From an uncultured Alphaproteobacteria bacterium (GTDB lineage: Bacteria; Pseudomonadota; Alphaproteobacteria; Caulobacterales; Caulobacteraceae), in assembly GCA_903909375.1 (NCBI GenBank), contig CAIVVM010000052.1, positions 25,710-89,709 of the forward strand: DNA of 64,000 nucleotides. Direction: 5' to 3'. This document shows, piece after piece, positions 28,673-35,683 of the stretch. The position numbers and the translations under genes are program-made. The notes under the pieces were generated by a model. That model saw only the letters and a program-made list of their open reading frames with translations, was not told where the DNA came from and did not search any database. Numbering within the stretch: the stretch's first letter is position 1; each line of letters starts with the position of its first letter.

Positions 28673-29284
28673 TTGATACGCGATTTTCTGGTCTGGCTGG
28701 CGGCTGTCGGCAAGGGACCCGGCGAGTACGATCCGTCGTGGAGCGAGCTGCTGGCCAGCTCTCTGAACTTCTGGGGTCTGCTGGAAGGCACCCACGTCCT
28801 GTCGCTGATGCTGTTCGCGGGCACGATCTTCCTGGTCGATTTCCGGCTGCTGGGCATCGGCTTCAAAAACACGCCGGTCTCGGTGATCAGCGACCGTATC
28901 CTGCCGCTGACAATCTTCGGGCTGGTCCTGATGGTCGCGACAGGCGTCGCACTTTTTTACGCCAAGCCATTGCTTTATTACCATAATATCTGGTTCCGCC
29001 TGAAACTGATCTTCCTCGTTGTCGCGGCTGTGAACATCGCGATCTTCCATTTCCGGGTTCAGCGCGACCGTCACCTCTGGGACGATCACCAGAAGCCCCC
29101 GCGCAAGGCCCGCATTTCGGCGGCGGTCTCGATCGCGTCCTGGGTGCTGGTGATCATGCTGGGTCGGTTCATCGCCTACGACTGGTACGATTGCGGCAAG
29201 GCTCTGCCCCAATGGGCGAACGTGGCTCAGGAGTGCGCCGCCTCTGAAAACGGCGCGTTCGACGTCAAGGATCTCCCGCAATGA
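28673..29284 (+). CDS. Membrane protein, paired with the following gene
   Basis: The 203-residue product begins at TTG 28673, preceded by GAGGGGGGAC. About four helices are visible: LEGTHVLSLMLFAGTIFLVD, TIFGLVLMVATGVALFY, LIFLVVAAVNIAIFHF and AVSIASWVLVIMLGRFIAY. Two His residues near the membrane (GTHVLSL, FHFRVQRD) could bind a cofactor, but that is speculation. The next gene starts inside its stop codon (ATGA), so the two probably work together. I do not recognise a named function. Confidence 0.8.
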   Translation: MIRDFLVWLAAVGKGPGEYDPSWSELLASSLNFWGLLEGTHVLSLMLFAGTIFLVDFRLLGIGFKNTPVSVISDRILPLTIFGLVLMVATGVALFYAKPLLYYHNIWFRLKLIFLVVAAVNIAIFHFRVQRDRHLWDDHQKPPRKARISAAVSIASWVLVIMLGRFIAYDWYDCGKALPQWANVAQECAASENGAFDVKDLPQ

Positions 29285-30108
29285 TGGCGCCGCAGGACTT
29301 TATCCCGCAGATCGCGCAATGGGTCGGAACCCTCGACGAGACCTTTCCCGGCGCGCAGGTGAAGCCTTACTTCGCCCATTGGGAGGTGGTGCACCTGCTC
29401 TCGCTGGCCCTCCTCGGCGGCTCCAGCATCCTGCTGAACCTGCGCCTGATGGGTTATGGCCTGACCGATGCGCCGCCATCCGAGGTGCGCCGCGGGGTCG
29501 CGCCCTGGCTGCATCTTGGCGTGTTCGGCATCATCTTTACCGGCGTGCTGATCGGCGCCTCGAACCCCGACCGCCTCTACACGTCAGAGGCCTTTACAGC
29601 CAAAATGCTGTGCCTGGTGGCGGCGCTCGTGCTGACCTATGGCGTCAGCTTGCCTACAGCCAGGTCAAACGGCCGCCTCGGTCCAGTCGCCATGATCGCC
29701 GGCTTTGTCGGCCTGGCCATCTGGGGTCTGGGCCTGGCGGTATTCGGAACGGGCAAGCTGATCAATCCAGGCCTCTGGCATGTTGTGACCGCCGCAGCTC
29801 TCGTCGGCCTCTTCGTCACGCGCGGCCTGACCCGGATCATCTATCTTGTCGGCATGGGTGGTCTGATCATCGCCCAGTATGTGAATACCCACATCATCAT
29901 AAAGCCCGACGACTACGCGCGCCTGGATCCGACAAACAAGATCTACTTCGGTGTGTTCCTGGCCTGGATCCTGGGGGCGGTGATCGTTCAGGTGATCACG
30001 GCAGGGCGCGGCGCCACAGGCGGCCCGGCAACCCGGCTCTTCGCCTTCGCCGCGCTGCTGGTCTGGGTCACGACGGCGGCAGCCGGACGCTGGATCGCGT
30101 TTGCCTGA
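29281..30108 (+). CDS. Polytopic membrane protein, second of the pair
   Basis: The 275-residue product has about eight helices. Its first part resembles the preceding protein: the segment HWEVVHLLSLALLGGSSILLN matches the LEGTHVLSLMLFAGTIFLVD helix in pattern, which suggests common ancestry (inference by eye). ATGA overlap with the upstream gene. No catalytic motif or known family function. The gene ends seven bases before the repeat at 30115. Confidence 0.8.
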   Translation: MMAPQDFIPQIAQWVGTLDETFPGAQVKPYFAHWEVVHLLSLALLGGSSILLNLRLMGYGLTDAPPSEVRRGVAPWLHLGVFGIIFTGVLIGASNPDRLYTSEAFTAKMLCLVAALVLTYGVSLPTARSNGRLGPVAMIAGFVGLAIWGLGLAVFGTGKLINPGLWHVVTAAALVGLFVTRGLTRIIYLVGMGGLIIAQYVNTHIIIKPDDYARLDPTNKIYFGVFLAWILGAVIVQVITAGRGATGGPATRLFAFAALLVWVTTAAAGRWIAFA

Positions 30109-30114
30109 AGCCTA

Positions 30115-30227
30115 GCGCCTGTCCGGTTCAGATGGAATCATCTGAGCCGGATAAACAGGCTCGTTATCAAATGCTTAGAGCACGACGGGCGCTTGAACCG
30201 GTATCCACTTCAAGCTGTCGTGCTCTA
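30115..30227. repeat. Two-hairpin intergenic repeat, copy 2
   Basis: Same architecture as 6125-6236. Hairpin one pairs TCCGGTTCAGATG with CATCTGAGCCGGA around GAAT. Hairpin two pairs AGAGCACGAC with GTCGTGCTCT. Where copy 1 has T-A in the second stem (GAGTAC/GTACTC), this copy has C-G (GAGCAC/GTGCTC). The last three bases supply the TAG stop codon of the minus-strand RNA methyltransferase gene. Confidence 0.85.
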
Positions 30228-31034
30228 GGTCGAAACGCGCCGGGATCGCGACAGCCGGTGCAGAACAATGCCGCTGGTGGTCGCGACGTTCAGCGAGTCA
30301 AAACCGCCGGCCATGTCGATCCGCACCGTCTGCACCCGGTCCAGAATGGCCGATGGCAAGCCCGGCCCCTCCGCCCCGAACAGGATCGCCGTTCGCCCGC
30401 CGACCGCAAGCTCGTCCAGTGAGACGGACCCGGCGGGCGACAGCGCATGGATCTCGAACCCCGCGGCCTGCAGGACCTCCACCAGCGCCTCCGCCGTACC
30501 CCCGACCGCGATGGGCAGGGTGAGCGCGGCGCCCACGCTGACCCGGATCGCCTTGCGATAGAACGGGTCGCAGCAGCCGCTATCCATCAGCACCGCATCG
30601 ACGCCGAACGCCGCAGCGTTGCGCAGGATGCCGCCCATGTTGTCGTGATTGGCGATTCCGACCAGACCCACCACCAGGGCGTCCGCCGGCAGATCAGCCA
30701 ACAGGCGTGCGAGATCGACCTGCGGCTTGCGGCCCACGGCCAGGATGCCCCGGTGAATCGGAAAGCCCACCACCTGATCCATCGCCGCCTGCGAGGCCGC
30801 ATAGACCGGCGTCGCCTCGGGAACCCCGGCCAGCAGGTCGGCCAGGCTCTCCAGCCGATGCGCCGCCACCAACACCGACGACAGCACCTCAGGTCGTGCC
30901 GGGATCAGTTTTTCCAGCACCACCCTTCCCTCGGCGATGAACAGACCGTCGCGGCCAACCAGATCGCGCTCCCGAACCTGCTGATAGGGTTCCAGTCGTG
31001 GATCATCAGCGTTCTGGATGGAAATGATCGCCAC
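30225..31034 (-). CDS. SpoU/TrmH-family RNA methyltransferase
   Basis: The 269-residue SPOUT-class enzyme methylates a ribose in tRNA or rRNA. An N-terminal substrate-binding domain (GLFIAEGRVVLEKLI) precedes the knot: motif 1 GLVGIANHDNMGGILRNAAAFG, motif 2 AILFGAEGPGLP and motif 3 GGFDSLNVATTSGIVLHRL. The exact target is not predictable. The stop codon lies inside the repeat at 30115-30227. It starts six bases after the thioesterase stop at 31041. Confidence 0.92.
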   Translation of the reverse strand: MAIISIQNADDPRLEPYQQVRERDLVGRDGLFIAEGRVVLEKLIPARPEVLSSVLVAAHRLESLADLLAGVPEATPVYAASQAAMDQVVGFPIHRGILAVGRKPQVDLARLLADLPADALVVGLVGIANHDNMGGILRNAAAFGVDAVLMDSGCCDPFYRKAIRVSVGAALTLPIAVGGTAEALVEVLQAAGFEIHALSPAGSVSLDELAVGGRTAILFGAEGPGLPSAILDRVQTVRIDMAGGFDSLNVATTSGIVLHRLSRSRRVST

Positions 31035-31040
31035 GCCGCG

Positions 31041-31859
31041 TCAACGATCCTCGGCGCGTTCGCGCACCCGCACGATCAGGGACTGGCTGGCCGTCGCCAT
31101 CAGGGTCCCGTCCCGCGACCACAGATGCATGACCCCGTGGCCGAAGCCGCCATGCACGCCGATGATCCGGATGTCGCACAACACCCAGTCCGTCGGCACG
31201 ATGCGGATGATCCGCAAGGTGTTGTCCAGGCTGTTGCCGCCCGCGTTCTGGCCCAGCGCATTGCCGATGCCCTGCGGCACAAAGTCGGCAAACACCGCCA
31301 GCATGGTGCTGTCGATGGTGATCGCCTCTCTCGGCCGGACCCACAGCAGGGTCCGCCCGTCCGCCTCGGGCCGACCGATCCGGTCAAGGCCATAGCGGCC
31401 CTTGGCCATCCGCACCTCGATACGGCTGTGCAGGCCACCCTCGGCGGCGCGCCAATGGTCGGCCGCGTCGCAATCCTCGGGCGGCGGTGCATCGGGCTTG
31501 TCGGCCCACTGCCCTGAAAGCTCGCTGGGTCTTGCCCCCAGGGCGGCGTTGACGGTGATGATCTCCTTGTCGTCCACGTGGCCGATCACCCGGGCCTGGG
31601 AATTGTACTTGCCCTGCACCGGCGTCCAGACATCCAGATCCACCACGCTGGGCGGCTTGGCGAAGGAGAGGTACTGCGCCGTCGCCCAGATCAGCGGTCG
31701 CCCGGACGTGCGCTCCATGGCCGCCACGGCCGAGGCCAATCCAACGCCGCCAAACATGAAGGGGCTGGCCGGCGGCCCGACACAGATCCGGGGCTCGACC
31801 GGCAGATACCAGCGGTGTGGATTGTGGGTCGATTGAAGATCGAAGAACAGCTTGTCCAT
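31041..31859 (-). CDS. Acyl-CoA thioesterase, TesB-like double hotdog
   Basis: From the ATG at 31859 (CAGGGGCC upstream) the product has 272 residues. A frame extends to 31910 but without protein-like sequence. Two hotdog halves are seen: FGGVGLASAVAAMERTSG with AQYLSFAKPPSVVDLDV, then a second half with the acidic ITIDSTMLAVFADFVPQG. This matches the TesB/YciA-like acyl-CoA thioesterase layout. It probably hydrolyses acyl-CoA of unknown chain. It lies upstream of the RNA methyltransferase on the same strand. Confidence 0.82.
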   Translation of the reverse strand: MDKLFFDLQSTHNPHRWYLPVEPRICVGPPASPFMFGGVGLASAVAAMERTSGRPLIWATAQYLSFAKPPSVVDLDVWTPVQGKYNSQARVIGHVDDKEIITVNAALGARPSELSGQWADKPDAPPPEDCDAADHWRAAEGGLHSRIEVRMAKGRYGLDRIGRPEADGRTLLWVRPREAITIDSTMLAVFADFVPQGIGNALGQNAGGNSLDNTLRIIRIVPTDWVLCDIRIIGVHGGFGHGVMHLWSRDGTLMATASQSLIVRVRERAEDR

Positions 31860-31971
31860 GGCCCCTGAAAGCGCGTCCCCGCCCGGCGCGCAAGGGTCGG
31901 CGGCGCTCACATTCCGCTAACCAAGCCGATTAAGCCTGTAGTGACAGCGGGCGCTTACGCTCCAGACCACC

Positions 31972-32370
31972 ATGATCGCACGTTCCTTCGAACTCCTGAC
32001 GCTGTCCGCCCTGCCCCGGCGTTTCTATGCGCCCGTGGGGTTCGCCATCGGCGCCCTGGTGCTGGGCCTGTCGCAGACGACCCTGGCCGATCCGTTCCTC
32101 GGTCGGGTCTTCCTGTTCTACATCGGCACCAGCCTGGCCTACGTCTTCATGCCCCTGATGCGGCGCGGCGATATTCCGCTGGTCGCGGTATGGGTGGTGC
32201 TGTTCAGCGAACTTCTGCCCGGTTTCACCGGCCACATGATCTCGGCCGAGAATGTCCTGGCCGACGGCCTCGGCATCCTGATGGCCACAGCCCCCATCTA
32301 CGTGGCTCGCTTCCGCCAGGTCCAGCAAGGCGACATCCGCTCCGAAGTTCGCCGTTCAGCCGACGACTGA
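31972..32370 (+). CDS. Small membrane protein (intact copy)
   Basis: The 132-residue product has three to four helices: FYAPVGFAIGALVLGL, RVFLFYIGTSLAYVFMPLM, PLVAVWVVLFSELLPGF and a weaker ADGLGILMATAPIYV segment. Start ATG at 31972. I do not recognise a family. Its last 54 codons recur as a truncated copy at 34305-34467 with about 18 base differences. A toxin-antitoxin module lies right after its stop on the opposite strand, as is the case for the truncated copy. Confidence 0.7.
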   Translation: MIARSFELLTLSALPRRFYAPVGFAIGALVLGLSQTTLADPFLGRVFLFYIGTSLAYVFMPLMRRGDIPLVAVWVVLFSELLPGFTGHMISAENVLADGLGILMATAPIYVARFRQVQQGDIRSEVRRSADD

Positions 32371-32384
32371 GGTCGCCGGAGGGG

Positions 32385-32801
32385 TCAGATCCGCGCATCC
32401 CGCGCCGGCTGTCGCCCACCCTGTGCAAACCATGCGATCAGTCGCGCATCGGAGGTCACCAGCTGCGCGCCCAGCCGCGCCGCCGTGGCCGCGATCATCC
32501 GATCCGCCGGGTCTTCATGCAGATCGGCCAGCTCGGCGGCCTGACCGGCTGCCGACGCATCAAGCGGCGCCTCGATCAACCCGGCCGCGATGAGATCGGC
32601 GCACCAGCGCTCAATCGGAATATCCAGCGCGTAACGCCCCTTGCGCACCAGCATCGCGGTCTCCCAGACCGAGATCGCCGAGAATGCAGCCTCGCCAGCC
32701 GAAACGGCGGCCTCGATCGCCGCCTTGGCTTGCGGCCCCAGTCGCGCACTGCCGCTGGAAAGCCAGAGCAGCGCGTTCGTATCGAGCAACAACCTCATCA
32801 T
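32385..32801 (-). CDS. PIN-domain toxin of VapC type
   Basis: From ATG 32801 (or 32798) the product has 138 residues. PIN-domain acids appear in LLLDTNALLW, SVWETAMLV and the late DPADRMIAATAARLGAQLVTSD, the type II toxin ribonuclease pattern. The start lies two bases past the antitoxin stop, so the two are co-translated. It targets RNA; the specific target is unknown. Confidence 0.9.
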   Translation of the reverse strand: MMRLLLDTNALLWLSSGSARLGPQAKAAIEAAVSAGEAAFSAISVWETAMLVRKGRYALDIPIERWCADLIAAGLIEAPLDASAAGQAAELADLHEDPADRMIAATAARLGAQLVTSDARLIAWFAQGGRQPARDARI

Positions 32802-32802
32802 C

Positions 32803-33075
32803 TCAAGACAGATTGGCCTCGTCCGCCGTCCACGCCGAAGGATCAACGACGGGCTGGTCGTCGCTGTGCGCGTCCAGTTCGATGAGCTGCCCCCGGTGAA
32901 GGCCGAAGATCGCACGTCCCGCGCCGCCGGGCCGGGCCGAGGTCAGTTGCGCGACAGGCCGCCCATGCTTGGTGATGATCACCGGCTCACCCGTACGCTC
33001 CACCTCGTCCATCAACGCCAGACACCGCGCCTTGAACGCCGAGGCCGAGAGGGTCTTTGAAGGAGTGGTGACCAT
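32803..33075 (-). CDS. Phd/YefM-type antitoxin
   Basis: The antitoxin of the pair has about 90 residues from ATG 33075; ATGs at 33081 and 33093 are in frame. The N-terminal DNA-binding part is Phd/YefM-like (TLSASAFKARCLALMDEV, then GEPVIITKHGRPVAQL), and the acidic C-terminal tail should wrap the toxin. The start region lies against a perfect 14-base palindrome, the likely autoregulatory operator, and the 33075 start leaves that operator untranslated. Confidence 0.88.
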   Translation of the reverse strand: MVTTPSKTLSASAFKARCLALMDEVERTGEPVIITKHGRPVAQLTSARPGGAGRAIFGLHRGQLIELDAHSDDQPVVDPSAWTADEANLS

Positions 33076-33079
33076 GGTC

Positions 33080-33093
33080 ATGACTATAGTCAT
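33080..33093. promoter_or_regulatory. Operator-like palindrome of the toxin-antitoxin operon
   Basis: ATGACTATAGTCAT is a perfect 14-base palindrome immediately upstream of the preferred antitoxin start and overlapping two alternative start codons. Phd/YefM antitoxins bind palindromes at their own promoters, so this is the best operator candidate. Binding is inference. Confidence 0.6.
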
Positions 33094-33141
33094 ATTTGGT
33101 GGTGGGTTTCAAGTTTCAAAGGGCAAGTCGTCGCCAGGCGG

Positions 33142-33168
33142 AAATGGGGGTTAAGCAACGTGTCACCG
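33142..33168. repeat. REP sequence, solo copy
   Basis: Read on the minus strand, CGGTGACACGTTGCTTAACC continues into CCCATTT. The same motif, with two substitutions, occurs at 36285-36311 next to a REP-transposase remnant. It lies between the antitoxin and TetR genes. Confidence 0.65.
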
Positions 33169-33197
33169 CGCCTCCCGTCGTGGGTTCGGGGCCGCTT

Positions 33198-33839
33198 TTA
33201 ACGCGCATAAGGGCCCGGAGTGACCGCCGCCGCGTCCAGGGTGAGGTAGCCCAGCAGCGCGCGGCAGACACGTGCAGCAAGGTCAGGATCAGGTTCGGAC
33301 CCGGCTAACGCGTCGGCCTCCACCATCGCGCGACTGAGTGCAAGGCAGTCGGCGGCCGCGCGCGGCGACAGGCCGGTCGCGATTTCGTCGCGGTGGCGCT
33401 CCAGCAGGCGCTCGACCGCGGCGGTCATCCGAAGTCTGGCCTCTGCGATCTCTGGAACGGGCAGGTGTCGCTCTTCATGGTCCAGGGCGGCGGCGAGCCG
33501 CGCTTCGCCGTACTGTTGGTTGACGGCCATGCAGGCGAGATCGGCAATGGCTTCCGCCAGGCTCGCTCCGGCCAGCCCGGCGATCCGGGCTTCGAGACCG
33601 TCCGCCAGCGCCGTCTGGGTGCGCGCGATGAGCGCGGCGGTGAGCGCCGCCTTGTTGGGATAGTACTGATAGAGCGAGCCTACGCTGACGCCGGCCACCT
33701 CGGCGACGCGATTGGTGTTGAAGCCCTTCAGACCATCGCTCGACAAAACGCGAGTCGCCGCTGTCAGGAGCGCTTCCACAGTCGCCTCCGAACGGGCCTG
33801 CCGCGGCTTTTTGCGGGGGACAAGCGCCGAAGTGGTCAT
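33198..33839 (-). CDS. TetR/AcrR-family transcriptional regulator
   Basis: The 213-residue repressor has the TetR DNA-binding N-terminus: RSEATVEALLTAATRVL, then the helix-turn-helix TNRVAEVAGVSVGSLYQYYP and NKAALTAALIA. The C-terminal ligand domain is unassigned. It is divergent from the Mpo1-like gene with an 85-base gap, so that gene and itself are the likely targets. Confidence 0.93.
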   Translation of the reverse strand: MTTSALVPRKKPRQARSEATVEALLTAATRVLSSDGLKGFNTNRVAEVAGVSVGSLYQYYPNKAALTAALIARTQTALADGLEARIAGLAGASLAEAIADLACMAVNQQYGEARLAAALDHEERHLPVPEIAEARLRMTAAVERLLERHRDEIATGLSPRAAADCLALSRAMVEADALAGSEPDPDLAARVCRALLGYLTLDAAAVTPGPYAR

Positions 33840-33850
33840 GCGAGGGACAG

Positions 33851-33890
33851 GTTCCGGAACGCGAGTAGTGATGCGAGCAATAACTCACAT
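33851..33890. promoter_or_regulatory. Candidate TetR operator region
   Basis: The gap between the divergent TetR and Mpo1-like genes holds the perfect palindrome GTTCCGGAAC (33851-33860) and a tandem pair GCGAGTAGTGAT / GCGAGCAATAAC (33861-33883). Either could be the repressor site. Assignment is tentative. Confidence 0.35.
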
Positions 33891-33924
33891 AATTGAACCC
33901 GTCGATTGCCTGATGGAGATTCAC

Positions 33925-34236
33925 ATGACCTTCGAAAGTTTCTACCGCGAGACCTTCTTGCCGGAACATCGGCATCCAGCGAACGTTGCGATGCATGCGA
34001 TCGGCGTGGTGGGCGGCCTGGCGCTGGTGTTCTGGGCGCTCATGTCCGGTCAGCCGTGGTGGGCGCTTGCATGGCCAGTGGCGCATGCCGCGCCGGGATT
34101 GATTGGCCACCGCCTGTTCGAACGGAGCGCAACTGTCGGCGATTTACGCGTTACGCGGAAGGATGCGCCAGGCTGGTGGTTCATTATCGGAAACCACCGG
34201 ATGGTCTGGGATCTTTTCCAGGGAAGGAAATGGTGA
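33925..34236 (+). CDS. Mpo1-like (DUF962) membrane protein
   Basis: From ATG 33925 (GGAG seven bases upstream) the product has 103 residues. The motif set FYRETFLPEHRHPANVAMHAIG, AHAAPGLIGHRLFE and the C-terminal GNHRMVWDLFQG fits the DUF962/Mpo1 family, which in yeast is an iron-dependent alpha-oxidation dioxygenase using conserved histidines. Several histidines are conserved here. Two to three hydrophobic segments are present. The divergent TetR gene is the probable regulator. Confidence 0.75.
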   Translation: MTFESFYRETFLPEHRHPANVAMHAIGVVGGLALVFWALMSGQPWWALAWPVAHAAPGLIGHRLFERSATVGDLRVTRKDAPGWWFIIGNHRMVWDLFQGRKW

Positions 34237-34256
34237 CGCCAAGGGTTCAGACCGGC

Positions 34257-34304
34257 GCCGACCATATCTCGATCATTGCGGCGGCCCGCTTTGCTGCTGA
34301 TCAG
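34257..34304. repeat. 48-bp direct repeat, left copy
   Basis: These 48 bases recur at 35274-35321 with one mismatch (base 34266). The right copy is the 3' end of the HxlR-type gene, so this left copy is a duplicated gene end lying 20 bases past the Mpo1-like gene. The two copies are 1,017 bases apart and bracket the truncated gene copy and the DUF5615/DUF433 pair. Confidence 0.9.
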
Positions 34305-34467
34305 CGAACTGCTGCCGGGTTTCACCGGCCACATGATCTCGGCCCAGAATGTCCTGGCAGACGGCCTCGGCGTCCTGATGGCCGCAGCCCCCATCTACGT
34401 GGCCCGCTTCCGCCAGATCCAGCAGGGCGACACCCGCCCGGAAAGCCGCCGATCAGCCGACAATTGA
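34305..34467 (+). pseudogene. Truncated copy of the 31972 membrane-protein gene
   Basis: This 163-base stretch matches 32208-32370, the last 54 codons of the intact gene, with about 18 differences and no indels. The frame reads ELLPGFTGHMISAQNVLADG and ends at the same stop. The upstream half of the gene is missing: homology begins where the left 48-bp repeat ends, at a shared GCTG-TCAG microhomology. Many differences are silent, so it diverged under constraint before or after truncation. Confidence 0.85.
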
Positions 34468-34505
34468 GGTCGGCTGACGCGAATTCCTGATCGCGCGGCC
34501 CGCCG

Positions 34506-34829
34506 TTACGGCGCCCGCAGGAACTCGCCGGCAAGCAGTCGTTCGGCATCACGCGCCAGAACCTTCACAATCAGCGCCGTTTCGGCCGCCGCATCGCCAA
34601 GGTCATCCAGCAGGAGCACGCCCGCGTGCGAATGCCCGTCACGATGCACCAGCGCCCCGAAGTCGTGATCTTTGGTGATCAAGGCGCGGCCCGCCGCCGT
34701 CGCTTCTGCCAATAGCGCCAGATCTCCAGGATCCGCCGGGCGTTCTGCCGAATATAGCACATCGTGCCCGGCTTCTCGCAACGCACGCACCGCCGGGGCC
34801 ACGATATTCGTGTCGGCGAACAGGCGCAC
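34506..34829 (-). CDS. DUF5615 PIN-like toxin
   Basis: The 107-residue product has the compact PIN-like fold of DUF5615: MRLFADTNIVAPAVRALREAGHDV, then ALITKDHDFGALVHR with the paired acids. These proteins are paired with DUF433 antitoxins, as here, where the partner ends two bases upstream. A nuclease role is inferred from the family. Confidence 0.85.
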   Translation of the reverse strand: MRLFADTNIVAPAVRALREAGHDVLYSAERPADPGDLALLAEATAAGRALITKDHDFGALVHRDGHSHAGVLLLDDLGDAAAETALIVKVLARDAERLLAGEFLRAP

Positions 34830-34830
34830 C

Positions 34831-35067
34831 CTATTCGGCGGCGACGCTAGCGACGCTGTCGCTCAGCCGGGCGGCATAGAGCAGACAGGCGTCGATGTCG
34901 GCAGCTTCGAGCACCGGGTAGGCCTCCAGGACCCCTTCGCGGCTCGCGCCATTCGCCAGCATATTCAGCACCATGGCCGGCGTGATCCGACGCCCCCGGA
35001 TGACGGGCTTTCCGTTCATCTTGCCGGGCTCGGCGCCGATACGGGCGAGGAGATCGTTCGCGTTCAT
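34831..35067 (-). CDS. DUF433 antitoxin
   Basis: From ATG 35067 the product has 78 residues. GKPVIRGRRITPAMVLNMLANG with the following EGVLEAYPVLEAADIDACLLYAA is the DUF433 signature, a small winged-helix-type antitoxin. An upstream ATG at 35097 adds a Leu/Arg-rich stretch unlike the family. It is transcribed into the DUF5615 gene. Confidence 0.85.
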   Translation of the reverse strand: MNANDLLARIGAEPGKMNGKPVIRGRRITPAMVLNMLANGASREGVLEAYPVLEAADIDACLLYAARLSDSVASVAAE

Positions 35068-35273
35068 GACAAGCAACCGTAGCATCAAACGCCGCAACGC
35101 GCGAGGTGGTGAGCGTCAACACTGAATACGTAAGGTGTCGTCTCAGTCCGCCGCCCTCGACCGGCGAAGAGTGGGGACGCGTGCGCGTTATCGCCCCGGA
35201 GTTCTCAATCCATTTCTGTTAGCGCAGCAAAGCGGACCGGACAGGTGGAAGTCGTAGGTGTCCCCACCTTTTC

Positions 35274-35321
35274 GCCGACCACATCTCGATCATTGCGGCG
35301 GCCCGCTTTGCTGCTGATCAG
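35274..35321. repeat. 48-bp direct repeat, right copy (hxlR 3' end)
   Basis: Matches 34257-34304 at 47 of 48 bases. It covers the last ten codons and stop of the HxlR-type gene (DQQQSGPPQ and stop) plus 16 bases beyond. Confidence 0.9.
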
Positions 35322-35619
35322 CCCAACTCGCGGCAAACCTGTTCAGCGGCGCGAACGCCGTCATCAATTCCTTCCCGAGCTCTGTGAGTTCATAGCCTTC
35401 GCCGACACGGAGTTGCAGTAGGCCGGCCGTCCTGAGTTCCGCCGTTCTGGTCTGGAGAACCGTCGGCGAGACATCATCGCAGGCTGTGCGTAAGGCGCGC
35501 GACGAAAGGGGGCCGTCCCGAAGCTCCCAGAGAACACGCAACGTCCACCGTCGACCAAGCAGGTCCAGCAGCACCATGATTGGTCGGCCTGTGCGGGATC
35601 CGCGGACTGACTTCACCAT
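35290..35619 (-). CDS. HxlR-family transcriptional regulator
   Basis: The 109-residue winged-helix protein has the core LLGRRWTLRVLWELRDGPLS, then the recognition helix region VSPTVLQTRTAELRTAGLL and GYELTELGKELM. It lacks the usual N-terminal cysteine of redox-sensing HxlR proteins, so another signal is likely. It is divergent from the carboxymuconolactone-decarboxylase-like gene, its probable target. Confidence 0.9.
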   Translation of the reverse strand: MVKSVRGSRTGRPIMVLLDLLGRRWTLRVLWELRDGPLSSRALRTACDDVSPTVLQTRTAELRTAGLLQLRVGEGYELTELGKELMTAFAPLNRFAASWADQQQSGPPQ

Positions 35620-35642
35620 GCTTGACTCCGCTACATTTTTGA

Positions 35643-35655
35643 TAGCAAACTGCTA
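35643..35655. promoter_or_regulatory. HxlR operator candidate
   Basis: TAGCA-AAC-TGCTA is an inverted repeat lying 23 bases upstream of the HxlR gene start and 28 bases upstream of the divergent gene start. Its position in a 64-base shared promoter region suits a site controlling both genes. Binding is inference. Confidence 0.55.
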
Positions 35656-35683
35656 CTTGAACCATAGCAGAGAGAGATTGCTC

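Larger units (their letters stand above)
34305..35273. mobile_element. Putative 1-kb cassette between 48-bp direct repeats
   Basis: The segment between the direct repeats holds the truncated membrane-protein copy, the DUF5615/DUF433 pair and 206 bases of non-coding DNA (35068-35273). No transposase or recombinase gene is inside or nearby. Removing it would rejoin the convergent Mpo1-like and hxlR-type genes through one repeat copy. The arrangement resembles integration at the 3' end of a gene with duplication of that end, but the element is too small to be a usual integrative element. Confidence 0.4.

Noticed and set aside
34276..34467. Treating the short copy as a working membrane-protein gene
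   Set aside because: It lacks the first 78 codons and both leading helices of the intact gene, and its apparent start lies in the duplicated hxlR end.
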